64,000 bases of DNA from Prorocentrum cordatum (GCA_963575745.1 CAUYUJ010006291.1:205434-269433); one strand, 5' to 3'; shown: positions 1 through 12,010, counted from the first letter of the stretch. Numbers and translations are program-made. Notes: generated from the sequence alone by a model not told the origin.

Positions 1-464
1 TTGCGGCGGGGGCCATGGCACCTCTCAGGCCGAAGCCGTGAGCCCGCCCCTTCCCGCCTGCCCGCCCGCTTGCCTCGTCCCGCCGGCCCTGGCATCCCGC
101 CTGAGCGTGCGCGGTCGTGTGCTTCCCGTTCCTTCCCTTCTCTCCGTCGCCGTCGCCGTGCACCACGGATTGCCGTGGGCTTGCGGCGCAGCACAGACGT
201 TCCGAATCTTCTATGAGGAGTAGTGTTCCGTCTTGTGTACATCTTTGATCCTTGGATGGTTCTTGGGCTCGAGCTTGTCAGCTGAATTCTTCCGAAGTGT
301 GAGCGGCCGTCTGGCCCCTCGCAGTGATCGAATTGTTCCTGCCCTGGCCAACCCCCGCCAACATGGCTAGGCGAAGCCGTACGGCCACTTGTGTGAATTG
401 TGGGGGGTCATCGTAAGCGGGGGGACATCCCAGGCGGACTCCCCAGCAGCCGAAGTACCCTTGT
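1..464. other. GC-rich stretch, no gene recognised
   Basis: Open frames here are short, arginine- and proline-rich, and present on both strands, as expected by chance in GC-rich DNA. No domain, splice pattern or repeat was recognised. Confidence 0.6.
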
Positions 465-820
465 TCAGGCCTGTTCAGGCCTGTTCATCACCGCCGAATC
501 GCCGGAAGACCACCGCACGAATGACGCTTGAGGGCCTTGGGGCCCGTGTCCGCCCGCCAGAGTTGCATGTGGACATGACCATGCGTGAACAGACGTGAGC
601 ATACTTGAGCGGACTTGAACAGGCCTTAACTTCCCTGAACAGGCCACAGACCTGAACCTGCCCGAAGAGGCATTCCGTTGGAATGTCTTCCAACTGCGCG
701 GTTCACCTGAACTGCTTGGACACACGTCTTTGTAAACACCTACGCAGAGTTGAATATGTTTTGACAGACCTGAATATTCTTGAGCAGAGCGGCCAAGAAA
801 GGTGCACCTTGCGCGCCTTC
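465..820. repeat. Degenerate TGAACAGGCC repeat, two orientations
   Basis: The left part carries CCTGTTCAGG units in a row. From about 585 the complementary form (GAACAGGCC, TGAGCATACTTGAGCGG, TGAACAG) recurs about every 10 to 20 bases. The array therefore changes orientation near 500-585 and could fold back on itself. There is no coding signal. Confidence 0.55.
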
Positions 821-1485
821 TTGGGCACGCGTGCAAGCTTTGTCAAAGCATGTGACGTTGTAGAACTGCACTCGCCGTCTTTTTCCTCGCCCTCCTCCTG
901 TCCCTCCAGCCCCCCATTTGCGCTTCGGGATCGAGTTCGCCGTGCCGTTCAGGTGTCCCGACGGCGAGTCAGTCTCTAGGTATGAACGCTTGCCCTTTGG
1001 AGTATGGACCTCACACTACGTTTCCTTTCGCATTGTCGCTTCCAGCTGTTGTTTTGCTTACGACATGGCGGTCGAAGTGTCGCACGGCAGTTCGGTGGCT
1101 TGCGCCACAGGGCAAACACAATGTTCGTTTTCCACCATCATCTTCGAGGGTGAACCGACATTGGCAGTGGTGCCGCGCTCCGCTTCGGCGGACTGTCTCT
1201 GGATATCTTGAACAGTTTGTGATTTCAAGTCTTGCCGTTTTGCGTATTCCACGCCCATCCAGACACGACTCCCAGGCGAGCTGCCCGCCTCCCACTGCCC
1301 TTGCTTGCCCCTCCGCCACGCACCCCGCATCCCCCGCTTGGCCCCGTACCGCCCCCACGCCGCCCCGCCAGCCCTGGCCCTCCCATCGCTGGACGCGGTG
1401 GACCGCGCCCTGGAGGAGTTGCAGAGCGGACTCGAGGGGCAGGTTGGGGGGCGGAGTTGGACAGGGAGGCGGAGGGCATAGAGAG
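821..1485. other. No gene seen
   Basis: Mixed-composition DNA with overlapping short frames on both strands. None has a recognisable domain. The longest frames run into the adjacent GGA repeat, which explains their length. Confidence 0.5.
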
Positions 1486-1528
1486 GGAGGAGGAGGAGGA
1501 GGAGGAGGAGGAGGAGGAGGAGGAGGAT
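1486..1528 (+). repeat. (GGA)n microsatellite
   Basis: A near-perfect GGA/GAG run of about 40 bases ending in GGATCAGTAACACG. A similar GGA-to-GATCAGTG junction marks the start of the composite repeat at 29873. Confidence 0.9.
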
Positions 1529-2929
1529 CAGTAACACGCATATTCATAAGTAATAGCTACGCCGTTTGCCAGAGCGGACTGGAATCAGAGGAGCATGAAG
1601 TATTAATATTGATAGTTTTCAGGATTTCCACGTTTTCCTGTTCCGCGCGGGCTCCAGGGACGAATGGTCGAGCGCATTCCGTCGCGCAGGTTCTTTGCGT
1701 GATGTGCGCGGTGCATTTTTCGTGCATTTGAGCGCCCGCAGAGGTTTCCAGCTTCATTCTGTTTTGCTCTTGGGGAGTCTGCGAGTCGCAGCTGCCGTGG
1801 CGCGATTTTCGAGGTAACCCCTTCGAGTGCTGTTCGCGGGCGCAGGGCGCGGCGCGCTCTGCGCCCAATCGCGCGCGGTGCGGTGCGTGAATCAACCGGC
1901 CGCGCCCGTCGACCGCCCGGAAGTTAATGTCGGATTGATCCGCTTTTTTGGCGCAGGCGGTTACGGAATTGTTCGAAAAGGAGTACGGACATTTTCAAAG
2001 GAACACAGCAGCTTTCAGGGGTGGAATGCGCACGCCGCGCAGGACATCTGAAGAATTCTGAAATCCGGAATTTTTCAACATGAATCACAGAATTTTCCAA
2101 ATTGGATCCCGGAATTAATCGAATTCGATTCGTTTTTTTTGTTTTTGTTTTCACCTTTCTTCAAAAAGTAGGCCGGATTGTTCCAAAACGTTCACGGGTT
2201 TTCAAATATACCCCGGGATAATTTTCCAGAGTCGCGCGTGATTTGCATTACCAGGTCTGTGGCAGTCCGCCGAGGTGCGCTGTGCGCGGCGGCAGGCGAC
2301 GGGGCGGCGCGCCACCGTCCCCCCCGCGCTCGGCAACGAAAAAGGGGACAAAAAACGAAAAGGGGACCACTCGATTGTGATGAGGAGACCGACCTGAGGC
2401 GCCAGGCAGAGTAGACAATACTCGACACAAAGTGTACCCCGCGCGAAGGCTGTTAGAAATCGTTCAATCCTTGGAACCTATACATTATTCTCGTCCAGTG
2501 GAAACAGTGAGTTGCGCAGCCTGGATGTGCGATAGGTGCAATCCATGTATGGTACAAGCTGTGTTGTGCAATCCGAATGGTGCGCAACATGTTTATAGAT
2601 GGGGTGCCCAAAACCCTACAGCAAACTACGTGGCGGACGGTGGAAACTGTGCCGTGCAATCGATTATGTTGACGCTCCCCGTTACGGGCTCCAAACCCGC
2701 CCCGCCGAATCTTCGCCTCCGAGCTGGTGCGGCCGAAGGCAGCCCTCAGAGGCCCTTGCGGGCCCTCCCTCAATGAAACGACCCTCCAGGACGGCCTCGC
2801 GATGACCCCGCGGTGCCCCCCAGAGCAGGCATTCGGACTCAGGAGGCCCCCCCCGGACGAGATGTGGACGTCCCGACGAGGACGGCCGGCTGTTGTCACG
2901 TGGCATCCGTCAACATTTCAAAGCGCGAG
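1529..2929. other. No gene seen
   Basis: Low-complexity-free DNA with local AT-rich patches (about 2050-2160). Small frames are present, but none has a recognisable domain or a spliced-gene pattern. Confidence 0.5.
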
Positions 2930-3540
2930 GGAAGAGTCGGAGGGCCCAGTTTGAAGAGGCAGGAAGCAGGAACGGATGAAACATTGAGATGGCGACGCGG
3001 CAGGACTACAAGAGACGAGCGACGAGGGAGGAAAAACAAAGGCGGAGGAGGGGCGTACGTTTGAAGGTGGAAGGATTGAGCAAAGACACGGAAAGGACGG
3101 AGGAGGAGCGCACAACAACGCGCGAGAAGGCGATATTTTGCCTCGAGGCAGGATCGGGGAGTGGAGGAGCATGAACACTAGTTTCGGAGCATCAGAAGAC
3201 ATGCGAGGAGCGAGGTGCGATAGGGACGATTCGGGAGAGCAGCGCGACGAACGACGGAGTGGGGGGCAGAAGGGGGCATCGAGGAATGGAGAGAGATCGT
3301 AGCGGACCACAGCGACGGAGCGAGGAAGGAGGATGTAACGGTGGCAGGAGGAGGCAGGCGAGAGGACCGAGAAACGAACCACGAGGATTGACGAGAGCGG
3401 CCAGGGGAGAGAATGGGAATCCTGGAGGGCGTGGCAATGCAGAGACAGCATCGAGGCAGCTCGAAAATAACGCAACGTCAGAGTGGCGTCAACCCAAAGA
3501 AGCAGCGCGACCTGAATCCAGTGTGTCATCGCCCCGGCCA
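2930..3540 (+). other. Purine-rich strand-asymmetric stretch
   Basis: The plus strand is strongly enriched in A and G over about 600 bases without being a simple repeat (GAGGAGG, GACGGAGG and AGGAAGGAGG variants). The 203-residue minus-strand open frame is serine- and proline-rich, as any frame opposite polypurine DNA would be. It looks like a decayed GGA microsatellite. Confidence 0.5.
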
Positions 3541-3800
3541 GCGCTAGAACCTAGGCCCGCGCGAGTGGTTATACTCGAAAGATTTGTGTACTTGTTGTTA
3601 TTCCCTACCTAGGCTCTGCTTAGAAGGGTTCTTACTTTGTTGGCTTAAAGGGGCCGCGCAGTGGAAATCGCCCCGGGCGGTTCCCCCGAGCAACAGCAAA
3701 GGTAAACGCAAACGCGCGGTTCCCCCAGTTGCGCTCCCTGGGTGCCAAGCAAAAGCAAAAAGCAATGGCACAAGTGAAGGCAAAAGCGAAGGCAAATCAA

Positions 3801-3990
3801 AAGCATAGCATAGCATAGCATATCATAGCATAGCATAGCATAGCATAGCGCAGCATAGCATAGCGCAGCATAGCATGGCATAGCATAGCATAGCCTAGCC
3901 TAGCCCAGCATAGCATTGCGCAACACATCATATCATAACATAGCATAGCATAGCAGAGCAGAGCATAACATAGCATAGCGCAGCACAGCA
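3801..3990 (+). repeat. (AGCAT)n pentanucleotide array
   Basis: Units of AGCAT/AGCGC/ATCAT in tandem for about 190 bases, with point variants. Because 5 is not a multiple of 3, the reverse frames read as a cycling MLCYA pattern, an artefact of the repeat. It is preceded by a GCAAAA-type purine-rich lead-in from about 3690. Confidence 0.9.
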
Positions 3991-4270
3991 TCCACTATTG
4001 CTGCTGCCATATGTATATATATGTGTATATATGTACTTATATGTGTGTGTGCGCACGTATGTTCCATGCATGTTGTCCGTCTGCGGGCCATCTTGAGCCC
4101 TTAGTGGGGCAGCTTGAGCCCGTAGGATTCACGAAGGTTTCGCATATAGCACCGGCCGGGAGAACCCGACGTATTATGGCATGTCTTTATGTTTTCTGTA
4201 TATGAAAATATATGTATATATACAAAACACCCATGTTCTGACCATGCGTTTGTGTGGGTCTGTGCGCCTG

Positions 4271-4428
4271 CAAAGCAAAAGCAAAACCAAGCAACAGCAA
4301 ACACAGAAGCAACGCAAAAGCAAAAGCAACAGCAAAAGCAAAAGCAAACGCAAAAGCAAAGGCAAAGGCAAAAGCGAAGGCACGAGCAACAGCAAAGGCA
4401 ATGCAAAGCAAAAGCAAAACCAATGCGA
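4271..4428 (+). repeat. (GCAAAA)n hexanucleotide array
   Basis: About 26 units of GCAAAA with variants (GCAACA, GCAAAG, GCGAAG). The translated KSKSKSK and QKQKQ frames are repeat artefacts. Confidence 0.9.
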
Positions 4429-4429
4429 A

Positions 4430-4676
4430 AGTGTAGATGTAGATGTAGATGTAGGTGTAGGGGTAGATGTGGATGTAGGTGTAGGTGTAGATGTACATGT
4501 AGATGTAGGTGTAGGTGTAGATGTATATGTAGATGTAGACGTGAGTCTCGCTGTTGATGCCGATGTAGATGTAGATGCAGGTGTAGATGTAGATGTAGCT
4601 GTAGGTGTAGATGTAGGTCTAGATGTAGGTGTAGGTGTCGATGTAGATGTAGGTGTAGATATAGATGTATATGTAA
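4430..4676 (+). repeat. (GTAGAT)n / (GTAGGT)n hexanucleotide array
   Basis: Follows the GCAAAA array directly. Units alternate GTAGAT and GTAGGT for about 245 bases with a short interruption near 4543-4560. Frames read VDVDVGVG and are not considered genes. Confidence 0.9.
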
Positions 4677-4793
4677 AGAACTCCCCAGTGCCCCGCCCTC
4701 ATCTCCATGCCTGCTTGCTTTTGCTGTTGTCTCGGCGACTTGCTGCCTGCTTCTGCTGCTGCTTCACTTACGGCGTGGCGTCGGCGGTTCTGG

Positions 4794-4795
4794 CG

Positions 4796-4828
<33 letters not shown>

Positions 4829-5017
4829 ATACTTCTACTTCTACTTCTACTACTACTACTACTACTACTATTACTGCTACTACTACTACTACTATTATTA
4901 CTACTACTACTACTACGACGACGACTACTAATATTACTACGACTACTACTTGTTCTTTTTCTTCTTCTACTACTACTACTACTACTGCTACTACTACCAC
5001 TACTACTACTACTACTA

Positions 5018-5103
<86 letters not shown>

Positions 5104-5107
5104 GCTA

Positions 5108-5166
<59 letters not shown>

Positions 5167-5212
5167 ACTACTGCCGCTATTGCTACCGCTATTGCTACCG
5201 CTACTGCTACAA
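4794..5212 (+). repeat. (CTA)n and (CTG)n trinucleotide arrays
   Basis: A long CTA run with a few interruptions, then a pure CTG block at about 5124-5165 and mixed CTA/CCG units. Three consecutive microsatellites of different unit lie between 4271 and 5212. Confidence 0.9.
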
Positions 5213-5937
5213 CGGCGATGAAGAGAAGGAGGAGGACGGCGTTTACCGCTCCTACTAATATTGCTTTCCTAGAGGCTCCACCTCCTAGGTAGGGTCGCAC
5301 TGGGATAATGATGATTACGGCCTCTTGAGGAGATCCTTGGGAGTCTCCGTGGCCATTTGGAGCCGTCCTGCTGGTGCCTCTTCCTTGGCCTTGGAGGAGC
5401 TCTTCTAGAGCCGCCTCGGAGAGCATGCGCCGGAGAGTGGACTTGGAGGTCCCCGATTGCGCCAGGGAGCTCGTCGCGCCCCCCCCTCTAGACGTGATGT
5501 TCGGCTCCCCAGGGAGGGGGCGCGGGGGAGGGAGACAGGCGATCATCTCACGCGCCTTTTCACCCCTGATAAGCAGGGTTCGGCGGATCTGTATCTGCTC
5601 CGCTTGTCAGCCCGTTCCTCATTTCATCATCATCAATGCCGACATCTTGTTTCTGCCCCGCCCATCGTGCCTTTCCCGTCTTTCCATGCTGTGGGCCTGC
5701 CGACTGAGCTCGAGCGGGGAAGGCCTCCGCGAGATCGACGACGCGCTCGCAGGGAACTGACGCGCGGCTGCCTCCGCGGGGCCAGGGCGGCGGTTCAGGC
5801 CCAGCCGCTGCCGATGCCGACGCTGCTGATGCTTCTCAGCACTCCCTGCCGACCCTCATCGCTCCCTGCCCCGCGCCATCTCGTGCACCTCCGTCATGCC
5901 TCCTTCCCTCTCCTCCCCGTCCGGCCTTTCTCCCCGC
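5213..5937. other. No gene recognised
   Basis: Unique-looking DNA. The minus strand around 5290-5460 is open and reads as an ordinary-composition peptide (LEELLQGQGRG region), but it enters the CTA array and shows no domain or start that could be defended. Confidence 0.4.
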
Positions 5938-6004
5938 GGCGGTGGTGGTGGTGGTGGTGGTGGCGGTGGTGGTGGTGGTGGTGGTGGTGTGTGTGTGTGG
6001 GTGG
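5938..6004 (+). repeat. (GGT)n followed by (GT)n
   Basis: About 50 bases of GGT with one GGC, then a short GT run and GGGTGGGTGG. It is rich in G-tracts. Confidence 0.9.
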
Positions 6005-6569
6005 GTGGGGATTTTTTGCCGCTTCGGGGGTCTCCTGGGGCCCTTTCGGACCCCTCATTCTTGGCGTCCCTGGGGCGGGCCTGGTCCGCGTCGGTGGCGG
6101 CAGCCTTGGAAGGAGATCCCCTCTCGTGCCACGTGCTGGCCATCCGCTCTCTCCCTCCTCCCTGAGCCTCGCGGCCGCCCGCCAGGAGGCTCAAGTCCTG
6201 TTCTCGTTGCGTTCTGCCTTGGGGCTCCCGAGGAAGTCCCTGCACCGCACCCTCCCCTTGCCGGAGGATTCCAAAGGGGGTTTGGGGGGAAGGGGTTCTC
6301 CAGAGAGCCCCCCAGGGGGCCTCGGAATTTCGTCAAAACAGAGGGTGCGAAGCCCCTGGGGGACCCCTCCTGGAAAACCCCCTCCCCAACCCCCGGGGGG
6401 CGCGAAGGTGCCCGCCTCTTCGCGCGCCGCGGTCCGTGCCAGAGCGCCGGCCCCTCGCAGATGGGGGCTGCGCAGGGGCGCGAGGGCGCGCGCCCGGCTC
6501 GGCCCCGGGTCGCAGGGGGCCTGGCGCCGGGCCTGGGGCCGGCCCACGGGCGTCAAGGGTGATGGGCCC

Positions 6570-6717
6570 GTTTTCCACCACCACCACCAGAAGTTGGATG
6601 GGGGGAAGGAGGAGGAGGACGAGTTGGAGGCGGACGAGGAGGAGGAGGAGGAGGAGGAGGAGGAGGAGGAGGAGGACCCCCTCCCCGTCCAACTTCTGGT
6701 GGTGGTGGTGGTGGAAA
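6570..6717. repeat. Inverted repeat with GGA-repeat loop
   Basis: The left arm reads TTTCCACCACCACCACCAG then AAGTTGGATGGGGG. The right arm, from about 6676, is its reverse complement with one small interruption (CCAACTTCTGG, then GGT repeats, then GGAAA). The arms are about 33-40 bases and enclose a block of mostly GGA/GAG triplets (6606-6675). It could extrude a hairpin, or be a small foldback element with a microsatellite inside. Confidence 0.8.
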
Positions 6718-7149
6718 GCAGGGCCATCAAAGGCAGTGCCACCCCCTCCCGTTCCCGTCCGCCCTCCTGCTGCTGCCGCTGCCGATCCTCTCCCTCGCCC
6801 TTCCCCCCCTTCGCCTTCGATTCTCGTTCCGCCAGTTTTCTTCAGTCGAGCAAGACGACGCTCCCACACTTCTAGAGAGAAAGGTCTGAGAGTGAGGGTG
6901 AGGCTCGGCGCGGCTCAGGAAACAACACGTCGGCGTGCTGGAATCATCGCGCACCGCATTTTCCGTCATCATAACGGTACAAGATCGCAGGTCCGTCATA
7001 AGGAGCGCTCGAGTCAACGCGGGTGCCCGAATCGCTCGAGCGTAGAAGTTCTCATGAGAGCACGGGAGTCGAAGTGCATGCCGAGAGTTTGCGCCCCTAT
7101 CCCCAATCTCCGAGGAGAGAGTGCGCGGGCGAAGGCGCTGTTGTCGCCC

Positions 7150-7305
7150 TTGTTGCATGCCGATTTGACCACTTCTTCTGCATGACCACTATTCCTTGTC
7201 AGTGTGACCACTACTTTTCGTCGATGTGGTCATTGTTTTCTGTGTGGCCACTGAATGGCGTCTGTGTGAGCATTTTTTCCTTGTGGCCACTAGGTCTGCT
7301 GGAGC
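7150..7305 (+). repeat. Degenerate 22-26 bp repeat (TGTGACCACT)
   Basis: Six or so copies of TGTGACCACT / TGTGGCCACT, each followed by a T-rich stretch such as TTTTCGT, spaced 22-26 bases apart. No coding potential was recognised. Confidence 0.7.
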
Positions 7306-7999
7306 GCCCGCCAGGCCCGATCGTCTTCAGTTTGGGGGGCGGGGCAACGCCATTGAAAATGATGTTATCGCTTGGGGCTACCTCCCAGCAAAATTAGTTG
7401 TCATATTTGTGGGCCCCGTAGTGGGTGGCCTACCAGGCCTGCGCGCACGGCGCCGTCTCTGGGCCTCGGAGGCGGTTCTCGCTGCCCCGTGGCCGAGGAG
7501 GGCATGCGCGCGCGTCCCCCCGCGGGGCCGCGCGCGGCTGCAAGCGTGTCCGCAGGCTTGGTTTTGGCCTCTAGCTCGCGCCCGCCGGGATCGGGGGGGC
7601 CCTTGTGGTCTGGGGCCCGGGTGGCCGGCCCGCTCGTCGCGCCAACTGGTCCGTCGCTGTCTGCTCGGCGACGGCGTGGCTTGTAGCCCCCACGGAAGGG
7701 CGGCGGGATGGCGGGGTCGATTGGGGGAGTGGCTGGAGGAGGAGGGGGGGGGCAAGGGATCCTACCGTCGCTGCCGCGCCCAGTCAAACGTCGGCTGGAG
7801 GTCGATTCCGCTTCTCGCGCAGAAGCACGAATTTGGAACACATCAGTGGGCGACCTAGTGGGCATCTGGGTTGCTCGGAGGAAACTGGCGGAATGACGAT
7901 TCCTCATTCTTGCCTCTCTCCTCCCCCCCCTCCTCCTCCTTCTCCTCCTCGTTCCCCTCCTCGTCCTAGTCCTGCCCTCGTCCTCCATTCCGTTTCCTT
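7306..7999. other. GC-rich, no gene recognised
   Basis: Several overlapping frames up to 200 residues exist on both strands, all alanine-, arginine- and proline-rich. No conserved motif was found. A CT-rich tract occupies about 7916-7985. Confidence 0.45.
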
Positions 8000-8872
8000 A
8001 TGCATAATGATTCTTTATCGCATCCCGAGGCCAGTCGGAAGGGCAGACCGGGTGTTCCGCTTGAGACTGCGTCAAGTTATCATTCGTGAGCCTTAAGGTT
8101 ATCAATCAGAAGCACTTTCACAGATTGAGGGCAGATCGCTTCCAAAATGTGGCTCTCGCTTCAGCGCCGTGCACATTCGTTTCAAACATTCGCAAGCGTT
8201 TCACGGATTGAGGGCGTGCCGTTTTCGACATGTGGTTCTCGCTTCAGCGCCGCGCACACTTGTGTTACAAATTGTAGCAAGAGCTTCACGAATTGAGGGC
8301 GGGCCATTTTCAACGTGTGGTCTCGCCCTAGTGCCGCGCACATTCGTTTTTATCAGACTGGAAGAGTTTCACAGACTGAGGATGATACCTTTTCAACCTG
8401 TGTCTCTCGCCTTAGCGCCACACATTCGCGTCACACTTCCTTGTCAAGTTGTGGTTATTCCAACCTGTGTCTCTCGCCTTAGCGCCACACATTCGCGTCA
8501 AACTTCCTTGTCAAATGGTGGTTATTCCTTAGCGCCGCGCGCATTTGTTTCAAACGTTCTCCAGATGTTCTGGTTCTTACGGTTAGCGACTCAGAATTGT
8601 CAGGGGAGCATTTGTTACGTTGATTCGCGGTATTGAAGCTCAGGAAGGGTCTTCTTGCGCGATTCAGGAACGCCAAGACGCAACAGTGAGGCTGACTCGT
8701 GGCGCTGAAGTCCCAAGAGCGGTGATTTGGCACGCTTCAGGTTTTTCACACGGTTGTCCCAGCACGGGGCAGCTCTTTCATTGGAAATGAATGTTTGTAG
8801 GAGCGAGCCTATGAAGAGGGAGCTTGGAGGGAGGGTGTTCAAGGGCTTAAAAAAACGCCCCTACCCTGGTTT
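8000..8872 (-). mobile_element. Composite dispersed repeat, copy 1 (most complete)
   Basis: Read on the minus strand, this copy aligns module by module with copies at 17534-18140 and 29873-30545. First comes a head containing CCCTCCAAGCTC and TTCATTTCCA. Then there are units of about 75 bases carrying GGGACTTCA...CGAGTCA and TCTTG...CCTGAATCG. Next is a tandem array of about 85-base units (GCGCGGCGCTAAGGCGAGAG, ACATTTTGAAA, CCGCCCTCAATC, GTGAAA). Last is a tail with CTGGCCTCGGG(G/A)TGCGA. Here the 85-base unit is amplified to five or six copies (about 8110-8540). No ORF or terminal inverted repeat was seen, so it looks like a non-autonomous element or satellite derivative. Confidence 0.75.
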
Positions 8873-10185
8873 ACAAGGCGATGTGTGCTGAAACTCCTGT
8901 GGGCTGACAGGGTAAACCCTGCGTGATGTGCGGCGTCCTGGCGTCCTCTAGGGTTTGGGGGTTCCCAGGAGGTTTACAGACCACGCACTTGTAACCCAGG
9001 GTATGGTAGTTTTTTCATCCATCAAGGTGTATTCCAACATCGCTGGCGAGTCTTAGATTTACATTGGCCTCCTCCTCCTGCGCCTCGTGCCCCTCCACCG
9101 CCTTCCTCCCTCATTCCTCTCCTCCTCCCTCCGTCCCCCCTCCTTCCTCTCCCCCTTCTCTGCCCCCGGAAGTGTGCCTCGGTGAGCGGGCGGCTCATCG
9201 GGGCCCCGTGGGAGCTAAAACCCGCTCAGCCGTCCCTCGGGGCGCCGCTGTGGGGTAGGTCGGGTCCTGGTGTGTCGGGCTGTCCCGCTTGGCCGTTCGG
9301 GCCAGGGGGGGCAGCGTGACCTTGAGGGCACGGCCTCACCTGCCGCGAACAACCACCCATTCGCGGGGGGTGGTGGATGCGGAGGGCCGAGGGACTAAAT
9401 GGCTGGGGTTTTCTCCGCCCCAGCGCCAGTCTCCGCGCTCGGGTCCTCCCGCCCACGAGGCTCATGGATGCGTGCTACCTGGCCCCCCTTGGGCCAGGGG
9501 GCCTGCGGGGGTGGTCCTGGGCTCCGCTAAGTCTCGCGCCAGGTGACCCGCCTGGCGGTCGAAGGAGTTCCAGAGTCCCTACCTACAATGGCAGGCGGAG
9601 GCCTGGGTCAGCGTGAGTGAGTGGCTTGCGCGCGCAGGTGCGGCGGAGGCGCCGCTGGGGCTGCCTTCTTTTTCCGGATGAGTGTGCACGCAGGCGCGGA
9701 GGAGCCCGCAGGCGCCCCAGGGTGATCGTTTCTGTCTTGCCTCTCTTCCGCCCCTCGGAGGATTTGTTTTGGTGCAAAGGCGCTGAGAAGTGAACGTTGG
9801 GGCTTGTTTATATTTTCATATTTCGCTACGCGAAGGCTGTCGGTTCTGTAAGTCCTCTCCCCCTTCTCTCACTCATCCCCGTCACTCGTCGTGGGTCGTA
9901 CGATGCGGTTTCGGCGGTCGGGCTCTTGGCGAAGAGGCGAAGGACCTCTGGGCGACTGGTTCTGGCCCAGGAGCCACCTACGGCCACCAGCTATTGGGTA
10001 CGAGAACGCGTCGGACATGGAGTGCGGCGTGGGCTTCTACCACATTTTCTGGATGCCTGAGCACTGGCACCAATGCCAAGACAGGGGGGTGTCTTCACCA
10101 GGGGAAGGTTACCTTCGATTTCTGTGGTGGTGGTGGTGGTAATATTGTGGCCACCTAGGAAGTCCGAGCGCTACCACCGTCGCAG
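8873..10185. other. No gene recognised
   Basis: Contains a CT-rich tract near 9070-9165 and GC-rich DNA with short open frames on both strands. Nothing with a recognisable domain until the zinc-finger remnant begins. Confidence 0.45.
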
Positions 10186-10189
10186 GGAT

Positions 10190-12010
10190 CGGGATCGTGT
10201 TCCCTCGGTGGAGGCATCGCCGATACTGTTGTGTGCGCCAACCTTTGAGCTTCTCAGTCTTATGAGAGGCCATGCGCTGGCAGGAAGGTTGCTCCTTTAT
10301 GGATTCGCGCAGAGATTGGTGTCGGAGGGACAGTGGCCCCGCGCGAGGAGGACCGCTCACGGCCCTGGCTGCAGGCTCGGGGGTGTCGCCCGCCTTCGCT
10401 GTGACCAGGCGGATGAGACGCTTCAGCATCACATTTGGCAGTGTCCGTCGACATGCGGGCATGCAACCTACTACTTCGTGTGCCTTTGCTCGCTCTTCCT
10501 GTGCCTCCTCCCCTTCCCTCTCCCTCTCCTCCTGAAAGCGGTGTTTTATTGGTGGTTCCTTGGGTGTCTCGGTGGATCCGCCGCCCGATGCGACTCTGCC
10601 CTGCAACCTTTCTAACTGCCCGCACTTCGCCCAAGTCCTGCTGTCCGTTCCCATCGTCTCCTTCCCAGAAGCCACGCGCTTTTGTTCCTCACGCGCTCGC
10701 CCTGAACGAACTGGAGCTCGCGTTCTGGCAGAGGAATTCCGTCTGCGCGCGCCACCAGCCCTTTTCTTTTGGAGGAAGTTCTGTCGGCCTTGGATCTTCG
10801 GCCTCCAGGAAATTTCGAGGATATCAGGAGGGGATAGCATAGCTCAAGGGCGGCCCGGGGAGAAGCATTCAGATGGTCTCGCCGCCGCCGCAGGAGCAGC
10901 GATTATTGCGGTATGGCTAGGGTACGTAGTTGAATCGCAGGTGCCGTTTAGGTTGTCCCTGTCCCGTCGACTGGCCGTCGGCAGACGGTACGACGTGTGG
11001 AGCTCTTAGCGTTGTGTGCAATGCCAGTGAATACGGGGGGTCATGTGCTCTTTGTGCCGGACCATTTCAAATTCGCCAAGCAGTCGGAGTTCATCGTGCA
11101 ACAACCCAGAGCCACGAGGCGCCATGAGGACCTTCCTGGGAGCGCGTGTGAACGTCCTGGGATAGTAGGTCTGAGCTGCTGATTGTGCGGCAAACCCGTT
11201 TCCATTTGCATGAGCCGAGCCGTTTTTTGGAAACCGAGTTGCCTGCGGCCATTGAACATTTGGCTGTCGATATTTGGGCGGGACGGGCGGCGGAGGCGGC
11301 GTGGCCGAGGGGGGTTGGCGGGGGGCTTTGGCCGGACCGTCGCCAGTCATGTGACTGCTACGACGATTCGCCGCAGAGCCTGTTGCGCCTTGGTCGGTGT
11401 TTCATGAACTGCTAGACGGCCGGCCCCGTCTCGCATCGCTCGTGTTGTGTCTGCGCGGGCCCTGTCCTTGGAGCTGGGATGGGCTATGTGCAGATGTAAC
11501 AAGTGTTTGCGGGCGGTCCCAAACTTGGGCCACATGTTGGAGCTGTGTGTAAGCCCTTGAGATTTCCCTCCTCCTCCGTAGGCCTCCACTGTCTCCAGGG
11601 TGTCCCCAGGAGTTGGTGTCAGCATGACGGGATTGAGCCCAAACCCGACCCTCGCTTTGGGTCGAGTGGGCGAGTTCGGAATTACGTCGGCTCTCGAAAT
11701 TCCTCTGCTCCCATCGGGAAGTGCGGCCGGCGGCCGCGAGGGCGGCCCGTGCCGAGGGGAGAGCCACCTGCACGTAAAGCTTGCAGTCCCGTTGTTGTTC
11801 GCGGCACCCCAGGTCTGGGTCTCTCTCCAGTCGAGTCGTGCCAGACAGGACGGCATGAATGCCGATCCACAACGTTGCGTCAAGCTAAGATGGCACGAGT
11901 GTGAGCAATGTCCAGCCCGTGCGGCCACACGACGTCGTCGGCAGCCACCTCGTGGATGAGCTGGCCAAGCAGATGGCTCGCCAGGATGCGTTGCCCGTGG
12001 CCCAAGGCTG
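10190..12010 (+). mobile_element. Retroelement remnant: zinc finger and RNase H
   Basis: Plus-strand fragments in several frames match the 3' half of dinoflagellate non-LTR retroelements. About 10255-10460 reads a region ending DETLQHHIWQCP, the Cys/His finger that follows the reverse transcriptase. About 10840-10985 (SDGLAAAAGAAII) resembles the first strand of RNase H. About 10993-11090 reads VELLALCAMPVNTGGHVLFV then PDH, giving the expected Glu and Asp of the RNase H core. About 11901-11990 reads HDVVGSHLVDELAKQ, the final RNase H segment. At least three frame changes and stops separate these pieces, so it is a pseudogene. Family assignment is from motif memory and moderately sure. Confidence 0.65.

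Noticed and set aside
4181-5221. A 346-residue frame running through three microsatellites
   Set aside because: It is made of GCAAAA, GTAGAT and CTA repeat translations, with no unique protein sequence of note.
8945-8975. TCTAGGGTTTGGGGG as telomeric repeat
   Set aside because: Single TTTAGGG-like occurrence without tandem repetition.
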